Positions 1 through 5,649 of a DNA stretch of 5,963 bases are shown here, one piece after another. Source of the DNA: a bacterium UBP6_UBA1177 (GTDB taxonomy: Bacteria; UBP6; UBA1177); contig DBYV01000066.1 in NCBI GenBank assembly GCA_002310995.1, forward strand, positions 20,189 to 26,151. The letters run 5' to 3'. The notes under the pieces are model-generated. The model made no database searches. It had not been told where the DNA came from and saw nothing but the letters and a program-made list of their open reading frames with translations. The position numbers and the translations under genes were made by a program. The stretch's first letter is position 1; every line of letters begins with the position of its first letter.

Positions 1-312
1 TATCCGAGAACGCTGAAACAGGCTGAAATTTTTGACAATATGCTGAAAGAACTCGGTCTCAAACTTGACTGCATGGTGGAGATCCTTCTTTCGGAAGAAG
101 AGTCAACGAAAAGAATCCTCAAGAGAGCGGAAATCGAAGGCCGTTCCGACGACAACCCCGAAACCGTTAAAGCGCGTTTCGAAGAATACCGCGGCAAAAC
201 AGCTCCGATAGCAGACCACTACAAAAAACTCGGCCTTTACAAGAGTGTAGACGGCTTCGGAAAGATCGAAGACATCCAGAAAAAGATCGTTGAAATCATA
301 GAAAACATTTAG
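1..312 (+). CDS. adk: Adenylate kinase, C-terminal part (5' end outside the window)
   Basis: Adenylate kinase interconverts ATP + AMP and 2 ADP in the cytoplasm. The reading frame is open from base 1 and ends at TAG 310-312, giving 103 residues. It enters at Y-P-R-T-L-K-Q-A-E, the family's G-[FY]-P-R-T segment near the AMP site. The segment K-R-A-E-I-E-G-R-S-D-D-N follows, then a conserved E-E-Y-R-G-K-T-A-P-I stretch. This is the family's Arg-rich LID and post-LID region. The LID is the short form: it lacks the roughly 27-residue insertion of E. coli Adk, including any zinc-type cysteines, so the full protein would be about 190 residues. An internal ATG at 40 is not the start, because the conserved family sequence continues upstream of it to the window edge. 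No terminator is visible between the stop and the tRNA-Leu promoter 8 bases later, so read-through into the tRNA is possible. Family assignment is firm; the first half cannot be judged. Confidence 0.93.
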   Translation, partial: YPRTLKQAEIFDNMLKELGLKLDCMVEILLSEEESTKRILKRAEIEGRSDDNPETVKARFEEYRGKTAPIADHYKKLGLYKSVDGFGKIEDIQKKIVEIIENI

Positions 313-319
313 TTGAAAT

Positions 320-353
320 TTGACTTTCAGCCGTTTTTCCGTATTATACCGCC
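320..353 (+). promoter_or_regulatory. Promoter of tRNA-Leu(CAA)
   Basis: A -35 box TTGACT (320-325) is followed by a 16-base spacer and a -10 box TATTAT (342-347), then a GC-rich discriminator ACCGCCCG. Each box differs from the sigma70 consensus at one position. The start would be near 354, leaving a leader of about 7 bases before the tRNA. The 12 bases 342-353 are identical to those of the tRNA-Lys(UUU) promoter on the other strand at 2790-2801. GC-rich discriminators at stable-RNA promoters are known to go with stringent control; applying that here is inference. Confidence 0.75.
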
Positions 354-360
354 CGATTTT

Positions 361-447
361 GCCGGAGTGGTGAAATAGGTAGACGCACTGGACTCAAAAT
401 CCAGCGGGGGCAACCCCATACCGGTTCGATTCCGGTCTCCGGCACCA
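361..447 (+). tRNA. tRNA-Leu, anticodon CAA
   Basis: A class II tRNA of 87 bases including encoded CCA (445-447). Acceptor GCCGGAG (361-367) pairs fully with CTCCGGC (437-443), and base 73 is A. The anticodon stem CTGGA/TCCAG encloses the loop CTCAAAA, with anticodon CAA at 395-397, reading UUG. The long variable arm GGGG-CAA-CCCC is the class II hallmark and, with this anticodon, makes it leucine. The T arm is ACCGG-TTCGATT-CCGGT. Six T follow the CCA directly. It stands alone downstream of adk with its own promoter. Confidence 0.97.
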
Positions 448-474
448 TTTTTTATTTCATGAAATTATTTTTTG
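448..474 (+). terminator. Possible weak terminator between tRNA-Leu and the esterase
   Basis: Between the convergent tRNA-Leu and esterase genes lies T6, then a perfect 12-base palindrome ATTTCATGAAAT (454-465), then TATTTTTT. On the + strand this is a T tract and an AT-only hairpin followed by a second T tract. The stem is short and weak, so termination is uncertain. The palindrome touches the last base of the esterase stop codon (TAA, 465-467 on the - strand). Confidence 0.25.
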
Positions 475-2474
475 AAAACGCAGTTGGAAAATTCCTGAGG
501 CATTTTGTTTTTGTACGGCGAAGGATTCGTGCCGAGCGGATGGTCATAGAAAAATTTTACAAGAGCGTCGATGTCGCTCTGTGATGTATGAGGATCGTGA
601 CCTCCGCCGTGGTTGCAGAGAATCGCACTGTGACCGTTTTCAAGGAGATAGTCTCCGTCATTCTGCGCCGTTTCGTTGAAATCGATAGTGAAATTGATCA
701 GTCCGTCTTCAACGCTCCATGTGTCGCTTCCTGCATCGCCGAACATGAACATCTGGGTGTATTTGTTGTGGTTTTCTTTAAAATCAGGCCATGTGAAGAA
801 AGAGCCTATCGGGATCATGGTTCCTTCGCTGATTTCGACTGTACCGAGTGCTTCACGGTTTGCAGAGTTCGAGAAGTATGCACCTGAGTAGGTGAGAACG
901 CTCGCAACTTTATCTGATCTCATCAGGGCGATGCTGTCGGCAGCTATTGCGCCTGCTGAAAATCCCGAAATGTGGATACGCTCTTCATCAACCATATTTT
1001 TTGTCTTGAGACATTCCAGAATCGCGTCAAACATATCTGCTTCAGCGTTTCCGTCAGACAGTGTTACGATATCCCAGTCAAGACCTGTCGGCGGTATGCT
1101 AAGCTGGAATTTGTCGCCTCTTGCTTCCGGAATGACAAGGATAAACGGCATCGTTTCATTGTTTACATTTCCTGCAAGAACTGTGTCGATGTCGGCTGCT
1201 TCAACATTGTACGGATGGTAGAAGAAAACAACCGGAAGTTTTTCTTCGGTGTTTGAAGGCATACGGAGATAAAAATTCCTTGCAAGCGTATCGGAGCCTT
1301 CGCCGACCATCAGGTTTTTGTTGTAACCTTCATTGAAATTTTCGCATGTAAGCGGTTCTCCGTCAGGAGTTTCCGGATCTTCGGGATCTTCTTCTTCAAC
1401 AATGTCGTCTTCAGTGAAGAAGTGGCAGATTTCGGAAAATTCTGCGGGCATTTTTTCTTTGTAAGGAGAACCTTCCGTTCCGAAAGGATGATCGGCAAAG
1501 AATTTTATTGCAGCGTCAGCCGATATTCCTGCAACAGTATGATCTTTTACGCCGTGGTTGCAAAGGATCGCATCATGCCCGAGACCAGTGAGGTAATGTG
1601 CTCCGAAACGAGCCATTCTGTTGAAGTATATTGTGAAAACTCCGCTGTAACCCCAGGAATCTGCCTCTTCGTCGCCGTAAACGAAAACCTGAGGATATTT
1701 GGTGTGCTTTTCTGCAAAATCAGGCCAGCTGAAGAAGTCGCCGATTTTCATTCCCATGATTTCGCCGAGATCGTCGCGGCTTGATTTATCCGAGAAATAT
1801 GCGCCTGAATATGAAAGGATGCTTGCAACTTTTTCAGGTCTCTGTAAGCCGATGCTGTTTGCCGTTATGGCACCTGCCGAGAAACCGGAAACGTGAATAT
1901 GTTTTCCGTCGATTTTCCATCTTTTTTCAAGACATGCGAGAACGGCGTCGAACATATCGGCTTCGGCGCTTCCGTCCTTGAGGTTCATCATATCCCAGTC
2001 AAGACCTGACGGTGGAATATTGTCGAAGCCGTAAACATCGCTTCTTGCTTCCGGAACAACAAGGATGAAAGGCATCGTTTCGTTGTTTACCTTGCTTCCG
2101 AGGAAGTTTGCGAAATTGCCGGCCGTGTCGCCAAAACCGTGATAAAGGAAAATTACCGGTAATTCTTTGTCGGAGTCGATTCCTTCCGGCAGACGGAGAA
2201 TAAAGCTTCTTTCAAGATCGCCGACCATAAAGTTTTCGTTAAGTCCTTCAGCGAAATCCTCACACTTGAGAGGTGTGGGTGAAGGCGCTTCATCGGGAGT
2301 TTCGTTGTCACCGTCAACCGCTGTTTCTTCATCTCCGTCGGTTTCAGCAGGTTCGCTGTCACCGTCGGAAATCTCATCGGGTTCTTTTTCTTTGTCATCA
2401 TTCTTTGAATCTCCGCATGAAACCGCGAAGACAAGCACTAGAGCAAGTGCTAAAAACCATAAAAATTTTTTCAT
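465..2474 (-). CDS. Secreted lipoprotein with two tandem PHB-depolymerase/feruloyl-esterase-like alpha/beta-hydrolase domains
   Basis: Probably hydrolyses ester bonds outside the cytoplasm; substrate unknown. I start it at ATG 2474 (669 residues), not the in-frame ATG at 2507. The internal ATG has AAGGAG (2482-2487) seven bases upstream and begins a lipoprotein signal M-K-K-F-L-W-F ending A-V-S-C20. The upstream ATG would sit at the predicted transcription start. Residues 21-68 are an Asp/Glu/Pro-rich linker. Two homologous modules follow, about 69-353 and 375-665. Each has a nucleophile motif G-F-S-A-G (Ser199, Ser506), a candidate acid after a strand (Y-G-D268, F-G-D580) and an L-C-N-H-G segment (His307, His622). 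Each also has four cysteines in matching positions (71/181/305/350 and 377/488/620/665), probably disulfides. The oxyanion-type Y-H-G is intact in module 1 (112-113) but Y-H-P in module 2. G-G-G-H is present in module 2 (623-626) but degenerate in module 1 (G-V-K-D-H). The fold is recognised by motif; which His is catalytic is inference. Confidence 0.85.
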   Translation of the reverse strand: MKKFLWFLALALVLVFAVSCGDSKNDDKEKEPDEISDGDSEPAETDGDEETAVDGDNETPDEAPSPTPLKCEDFAEGLNENFMVGDLERSFILRLPEGIDSDKELPVIFLYHGFGDTAGNFANFLGSKVNNETMPFILVVPEARSDVYGFDNIPPSGLDWDMMNLKDGSAEADMFDAVLACLEKRWKIDGKHIHVSGFSAGAITANSIGLQRPEKVASILSYSGAYFSDKSSRDDLGEIMGMKIGDFFSWPDFAEKHTKYPQVFVYGDEEADSWGYSGVFTIYFNRMARFGAHYLTGLGHDAILCNHGVKDHTVAGISADAAIKFFADHPFGTEGSPYKEKMPAEFSEICHFFTEDDIVEEEDPEDPETPDGEPLTCENFNEGYNKNLMVGEGSDTLARNFYLRMPSNTEEKLPVVFFYHPYNVEAADIDTVLAGNVNNETMPFILVIPEARGDKFQLSIPPTGLDWDIVTLSDGNAEADMFDAILECLKTKNMVDEERIHISGFSAGAIAADSIALMRSDKVASVLTYSGAYFSNSANREALGTVEISEGTMIPIGSFFTWPDFKENHNKYTQMFMFGDAGSDTWSVEDGLINFTIDFNETAQNDGDYLLENGHSAILCNHGGGHDPHTSQSDIDALVKFFYDHPLGTNPSPYKNKMPQEFSNCVFKK
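480..1352 (-). repeat. Esterase module 2 (second copy of internal protein duplication)
   Basis: This part encodes residues 375-665 of the esterase, separated from module 1 by a short acidic linker rich in E-D-P and P-D-G. It keeps all landmarks of module 1 but is slightly longer after the Y-S-G-A-Y-F-S segment (a V-E-I-S-E-G-T-M insertion). It has Pro in place of Gly in the Y-H-G segment. Confidence 0.88.
1416..2270 (-). repeat. Esterase module 1 (first copy of internal protein duplication)
   Basis: This part encodes residues 69-353 of the esterase. It shares with the downstream copy the landmarks C-E-x-F, N-N-E-T-M-P-F-I-L-V, P-E-A-R, G-L-D-W-D, A-E-A-D-M-F-D-A, S-G-F-S-A-G-A-I, Y-S-G-A-Y-F-S, W-P-D-F, I-L-C-N-H-G and S-P-Y-K-x-K-M-P, in the same order. 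The duplication is evident in the protein. I have not aligned the DNA copies. Confidence 0.88.
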
Positions 2475-2513
2475 AATTACTCTCCTTAGTAAATACACCA
2501 AAAACACGCAAAA

Positions 2514-2541
2514 ACTTTAGATTTTCAGTTTGTTTTGTCAA
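2514..2541 (-). promoter_or_regulatory. Promoter of the esterase gene
   Basis: On the - strand a perfect TTGACA (complement of 2536-2541) is followed by a 16-base spacer and TAAAGT (complement of 2514-2519), matching four of six -10 positions. The transcript would start near 2507, giving a leader of about 33 bases with the AAGGAG site at 2482-2487. It lies between the tRNA-Glu 3' end and the esterase, so the esterase can be expressed apart from the tRNAs. Confidence 0.55.
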
Positions 2542-2577
2542 ATTTGTGCAAAAACCGCCGTTTCAGGGCAAAAAAAA

Positions 2578-2652
2578 TGGCGACCTTTGGGGGACTCGAA
2601 CCCCCGTTACCGGCGTGAAAGGCCGATGTCCTAACCACTAGACGAAAAGGTC
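2578..2652 (-). tRNA. tRNA-Glu, anticodon UUC
   Basis: A tRNA of 75 bases with encoded CCA (complement of 2578-2580). Acceptor GACCTTT pairs fully with AAAGGTC, with discriminator base G73. The anticodon loop CTTTCAC gives TTC (complement of 2617-2619). The T arm GGGGG-TTCGAGT-CCCCC is standard. It is the second gene of a pair, 20 bases after tRNA-Lys(UUU), and eight T follow its CCA at once on the - strand (2570-2577). Confidence 0.97.
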
Positions 2653-2672
2653 ACCAAAAAAATGAGAGCGAA

Positions 2673-2748
2673 TGGTGGGTCGGGCGGGACTCGGACCCGC
2701 GACCCCCTGATTAAAAGTCAGATGCTCTTCCATCTGAGCTACCGACCC
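2673..2748 (-). tRNA. tRNA-Lys, anticodon UUU
   Basis: A tRNA of 76 bases with encoded CCA (complement of 2673-2675). Acceptor GGGTCGG pairs fully with CCGACCC. The anticodon stem TCTGA/TCAGG, with one T-G wobble, holds the loop CTTTTAA, anticodon TTT (complement of 2713-2715). The T arm is GCGGG-TCCGAGT-CCCGC. The loop therefore has C at position 55, where nearly all elongator tRNAs have U (pseudouridine). It is the first gene of the Lys-Glu pair. An open frame running through it is only the translated tRNA. Confidence 0.96.
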
Positions 2749-2789
2749 ATTCAACTCAAGAAATCGTTTCTGTAACGAACCAGAAAAAC

Positions 2790-2823
2790 GGCGGTATAAT
2801 AGTGAAAACTCTAAATATGTCAA
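2790..2823 (-). promoter_or_regulatory. Promoter of the tRNA-Lys(UUU)-tRNA-Glu pair
   Basis: On the - strand, TTGACA (complement of 2818-2823, perfect consensus), a 16-base spacer, TATTAT (complement of 2796-2801) and discriminator ACCGCC (complement of 2790-2795). The start would be near 2789, about 40 bases before tRNA-Lys. The block TATTATACCGCC is identical to that of the tRNA-Leu(CAA) promoter, with the same spacer length. Confidence 0.8.
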
Positions 2824-2935
2824 ACTTTTACAGGCTTTATTTTGTAATTTATTGATTTTATTGAATAATTTGCAGAACATTCTAGTAAGGGGCCGTTTTT
2901 TCGGTTTGAAATCTGTCTATTTTTTATTTTTTGAG

Positions 2936-2960
2936 TAAAATACCGCGTTTGTTTTGGAGG
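2936..2960 (+). promoter_or_regulatory. Possible -10 region and ribosome binding site of malG
   Basis: TAAAAT (2936-2941) matches the -10 consensus at five positions and is followed by ACCGCG, resembling the discriminators of the tRNA promoters here. No good -35 lies at the right distance: TTGAAA at 2906-2911 is 24 bases away. GGAGG at 2956-2960, six bases before ATG 2967, is a strong ribosome binding site and decides the start. The ribosome site is well supported; the promoter is tentative. Confidence 0.45.
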
Positions 2961-2966
2961 TGTTTC

Positions 2967-3821
2967 ATGGCAAAAAAAGAGGTCAGTACCGGAAAGATGA
3001 TTTTAATGCATCTTTCGTTGATTTTGATATGCGCAATCGTGATTTATCCAGTGCTCTGGGTTATAAAAATGGCTCTTTCGAGCGGTCAGGGATTTTCGCT
3101 TTCGGCAAATCCGATTCCTACCGAGTTCACTTTGAGCAATTTCAAAGACGTTATTTTTACGACAGATTCAAACGGAAGCTGGCTTTTTGGAAGACAGTTC
3201 TTAAACAGTGTCATAATTTCAGCGGCGACGACACTTCTTGGCATAACCCTTGCAACTACGGCAGGTTACGCGTTTTCGCGTTTTGAGTTTCCGGGCAAAA
3301 ACTTCGGAATGAAAATGTTTCTCGTAAGCCAGATGTTTCCTGGAGTCGTCATGGCGATTCCGCTTTATATACTGCTTGACAAACTCGGACTTCTCAACAG
3401 CATGGCGGGGCTTGTTCTTGTCTATTCGACAACCGCTATTCCGTTCTGTGTCTGGATGCTGAAAGGCTACTTCGACACGATCCCTAAGGATCTTGAAGAG
3501 GCAGCAATCATGGACGGCGCTTCGCAGTGGACAATTTTTATAAAAATCGTTATGCCGCTTGCAAAACCGGCGATAGTCGTTACGGCGCTTTTCAGCTTTA
3601 TGACGGCATGGAACGAGTTCATTCTCGCGGCGACTTTCCTAGGTGACGAAAGGGCTTTCACGCTGCCGGTAACGCTTCAGCACTATGTCGGAAGCTATTC
3701 GACAGAGTGGGGACACTTTGCGGCCGGTGCGATAATCGTTTCGCTTCCCGTTATGATTCTTTTCTTCATTCTCCAGAAAAGCCTTATCGGCGGTCTTACT
3801 GCCGGCGGTGTCAAAGGATAG
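2967..3821 (+). CDS. malG: MalG-type ABC sugar transporter permease
   Basis: An inner-membrane subunit of a carbohydrate importer that pairs with a MalF-type permease, two MalK-type ATPases and a binding protein. The 284-residue product starts at ATG 2967 behind GGAGG; an in-frame TTG at 2931 would overlap the likely -10 and has no such site. Six membrane segments are visible at about 12-34, 79-102, 113-137, 147-166, 202-224 and 251-273. The ATPase-coupling EAA loop is canonical at 178-197 (E-A-A, three residues, G184, then I-V-M-P). A-Y-A-F-S-R-F-E-F-P-G-K, Q-M-F-P and the C-terminal end G-L-T-A-G-G-V-K-G follow E. coli MalG closely. The exact sugar cannot be read from the sequence; maltose or maltodextrin is the best guess, with other oligosaccharides (GanQ-like) possible. 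No partner subunit is in the window. It diverges from the tRNA-Lys/Glu pair and converges on the Lcl lipoprotein, with stop codons 10 bases apart. Confidence 0.85.
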   Translation: MAKKEVSTGKMILMHLSLILICAIVIYPVLWVIKMALSSGQGFSLSANPIPTEFTLSNFKDVIFTTDSNGSWLFGRQFLNSVIISAATTLLGITLATTAGYAFSRFEFPGKNFGMKMFLVSQMFPGVVMAIPLYILLDKLGLLNSMAGLVLVYSTTAIPFCVWMLKGYFDTIPKDLEEAAIMDGASQWTIFIKIVMPLAKPAIVVTALFSFMTAWNEFILAATFLGDERAFTLPVTLQHYVGSYSTEWGHFAAGAIIVSLPVMILFFILQKSLIGGLTAGGVKG

Positions 3822-3831
3822 TTCTTAGATT

Positions 3832-4338
3832 TTATTCGTCGTCGTTGTTGTCCCAACCCCAATCCAGATCATGGGAGTTGTCTCTGATGCAGCGGACGTT
3901 GAATTTGTGATCTTTGTTGTAGTTGCCGACTGCACCTGTGTCGAAATTTACGCGGAATGCAACGATTGCGTGTTTCGAGCGTGCCGAAGATGACCAGTAC
4001 CAGCCTGAATCTTCGCCGTAAGGACTGTGATTCGCGCCGTCATTGCAGCCGCCGCAGCCGAATTCTTCTTTAAGATCGTCCCATGTAAGATGCTGGTTGA
4101 CCCTTGAAACAGGGCAGGAACCGCCGGGCTCGGTCGCCGGACAGTTTGTAATCCGCATTCTGAGCTCGTCTATTGTCGGCAGATACCAGTCGTCGTAGCC
4201 TTTGTTTTCAAGCTCGTCGCAGTATTTTACCGCTTCATCCCAAGTCATTGGATCGGGCGCAGCATCAGACCATTCGTCAAAACATGAGACACAGAAAAAC
4301 AAAGGAATTAAAAGGAATAAAAAAGGGATTTTTTTCAT
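3832..4338 (-). CDS. Small lipoprotein with an Lcl/DUF1566-type domain
   Basis: A 168-residue probable lipoprotein of unknown role. M-K-K, a hydrophobic stretch and F-F-C-V-S-C19 form a signal peptide whose lipobox is unusual (Cys at -3). Residues 31-152 carry the pattern of the Lcl/DUF1566 family, related to C-type-lectin-like and formylglycine-generating-enzyme folds: T-W-D-E-A-V-K-Y-C, D-D-W-Y-L-P-T-I-D-E-L-R (49-60), W-Y-W-S-S-S (113-118), and A-F-R-V-N-F-D-T-G with N-V-R-C-I-R at the end. Six cysteines follow the lipid Cys (40, 66, 75, 95, 98, 150) and could form disulfides. The tail is Asp/Asn-rich. Its ATG lies nine bases after the trigger-factor stop with no clear Shine-Dalgarno site, so translation is probably coupled to tig. 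No terminator is visible before the convergent malG. Family call is by motif; the ligand is unknown and no catalytic role is suggested. Confidence 0.8.
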   Translation of the reverse strand: MKKIPFLFLLIPLFFCVSCFDEWSDAAPDPMTWDEAVKYCDELENKGYDDWYLPTIDELRMRITNCPATEPGGSCPVSRVNQHLTWDDLKEEFGCGGCNDGANHSPYGEDSGWYWSSSARSKHAIVAFRVNFDTGAVGNYNKDHKFNVRCIRDNSHDLDWGWDNNDDE

Positions 4339-4347
4339 ATATTTTGA

Positions 4348-5649
4348 TTATTCAGCTTTCTTATCGTCAGCTTTTTCAGGTTCTTTTTCGGTGAAAACCA
4401 TCTTTTCAACCATTTTTTCAAGAACCTTTTGCTCTTTTATCTCATATTTTTTTGCGTTGATTCTTTCTTCTCCGGCATATTCGCGGAGTTTGTTCGCGAA
4501 CTCAGCCGGGAGGCCGTACTGCATAGCTTCCTGTGCAAAAGCAATGTCAACGTCTTTGTCTGTTACGTTGATGTCAAGTTTGTCAGCGAGAGTGTTGAGA
4601 ATGATGTATCTCTTGATCGCGAATTTCGCGTCGTCCTCGATTTTAGCAAGCTCTTCAGCGGGAACTTCTTCAGCCTTGAACTCTCTTTTGTAATCGTCGA
4701 TCCTTGCGTTTTTCTCGTTCAGCATGAATGACGGCGGAACTTCAAATTCGTATTCTTTGACATAAGTTTCGATAGCGATGCTCTTTTTACCCTGCATCGA
4801 AATGTCGCTCAAATAGTTCTCGATATTTTTCTTAATCTGCTCTTTAAGCTCTGCGACAGTGTTAGGATAACCTTCTTTCCCAGCAAGGAATTCATCGGTA
4901 AGTTCAGGAGCGTTCTCGCATTTTTCGACTTTTGTCACATCGATTGTGAACTGAACGGTTTTGCCTGCAAGTTCTTTTGACCTGTAATCTTCGGGGAATT
5001 TGACGTCAGCGATGAAGGAATCCCCTTTCTTGTGGCCGTACAGAGCCTTTTCGAAATCGGGAACGAATTTGCCGTCGCCGACAATAACTGTTACGTCTTT
5101 TCCTGCTGTGTTCTCAACTTCCTTGTCATCGATTTTTCCGACGAAGGAAATGACGAGTCTGTCTTTTTCAGCCGAAACAGCATCGTCGCTCTCTTTGTAT
5201 TCTATGAACTTCGCCTTGATTGCCTCAAGTTCGTTCTCAAGCATTGTTTCGTCATATTTTATCGGAGTGAAATCATGCTCGAAAGGTTTGAGCTCGATGT
5301 CGATTTCCGGGAAAACTTCAGCTTTGAGTTTGAAAGTGAAAGCGCCGGTTTCGGTAAGTTCGACTTCGTCAAAAATCTCGGGATTTGTTGCGAGTCTCAG
5401 TTTTTCCTTAAGAACCGCTTCCTGCATACCTTCGGAAATGAAGTGTCTCTCGACATCAGCTTTTACGTTTTTGCCGTAGAACTGTTTCAGAACATTGAGC
5501 GGAACTTTGCCAGGTCTGAAACCTTTGACTGTTACTGTGTGCGAAAGCTGCGAATATTCCTGTTTGAACTGAGCCTGAACCTCTTCTGCGGAAAAGCTGA
5601 CTTCGATCTCTTTTTCCACTGTGCTGAGATGATTGATTTTGTAATCCAT
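4348..5649 (-). CDS. tig: Trigger factor (ribosome-associated chaperone and prolyl isomerase)
   Basis: Trigger factor binds ribosomal protein uL23 at the exit tunnel and shields nascent chains. At 433 residues it matches E. coli Tig (432). The ribosome-binding loop G-F-R-P-G-K-V-P is at 43-50. A FKBP-type prolyl isomerase domain spans about 160-243, with D-R-L-V-I-S-F-V-G, a G-x-F-V-P-D-F-E segment, G-H-K-K-G-D and F-P-E-D-Y. The helical C-terminal chaperone domain follows from about 244, and the end is a Lys/Asp/Glu-rich tail. Start ATG 5649 has GGAG (complement of 5657-5660) seven bases upstream. It lies 55 bases after tRNA-Leu(UAG), with no strong promoter between (TTGATA and TACAAA with a 15-base spacer is weak), so co-transcription with the tRNAs is likely. 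It is followed by a lipoprotein gene, not by clpP-clpX as in many bacteria. Identification is firm. Confidence 0.97.
   Translation of the reverse strand: MDYKINHLSTVEKEIEVSFSAEEVQAQFKQEYSQLSHTVTVKGFRPGKVPLNVLKQFYGKNVKADVERHFISEGMQEAVLKEKLRLATNPEIFDEVELTETGAFTFKLKAEVFPEIDIELKPFEHDFTPIKYDETMLENELEAIKAKFIEYKESDDAVSAEKDRLVISFVGKIDDKEVENTAGKDVTVIVGDGKFVPDFEKALYGHKKGDSFIADVKFPEDYRSKELAGKTVQFTIDVTKVEKCENAPELTDEFLAGKEGYPNTVAELKEQIKKNIENYLSDISMQGKKSIAIETYVKEYEFEVPPSFMLNEKNARIDDYKREFKAEEVPAEELAKIEDDAKFAIKRYIILNTLADKLDINVTDKDVDIAFAQEAMQYGLPAEFANKLREYAGEERINAKKYEIKEQKVLEKMVEKMVFTEKEPEKADDKKAE

Noticed and set aside
465..2474. Possibility that the two esterase halves are two genes fused by a sequencing error
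   Set aside because: The frame is continuous through an ordinary acidic Pro-rich linker, and the second half has no signal peptide of its own.
2475..2507. An upstream ATG that would lengthen the esterase by 11 residues
   Set aside because: It lies at the predicted transcription start, would put extra charged residues before the signal peptide, and the ATG at 2474 has a well-spaced AAGGAG.
588..2520. Many + strand open frames of 60-120 codons opposite the esterase
   Set aside because: They are shadows of a strongly coding - strand gene, lack family-like motifs and overlap one another.
2795..2800. TATAAT on the + strand as a promoter for malG
   Set aside because: No -35 box lies 15-19 bases upstream, it is about 170 bases from the gene, and the same bases are better explained as the - strand tRNA promoter.
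2638..2880. An 80-codon open frame on the - strand running through the tRNA-Lys(UUU) gene
   Set aside because: Its central residues are the literal translation of the tRNA-Lys gene, a common spurious protein in databases, and the rest covers the tRNA promoter and leader.
2931..2966. An upstream TTG that would lengthen the permease by 12 residues
   Set aside because: It overlaps the putative -10 region, lacks a ribosome site, and the ATG at 2967 has GGAGG six bases upstream.
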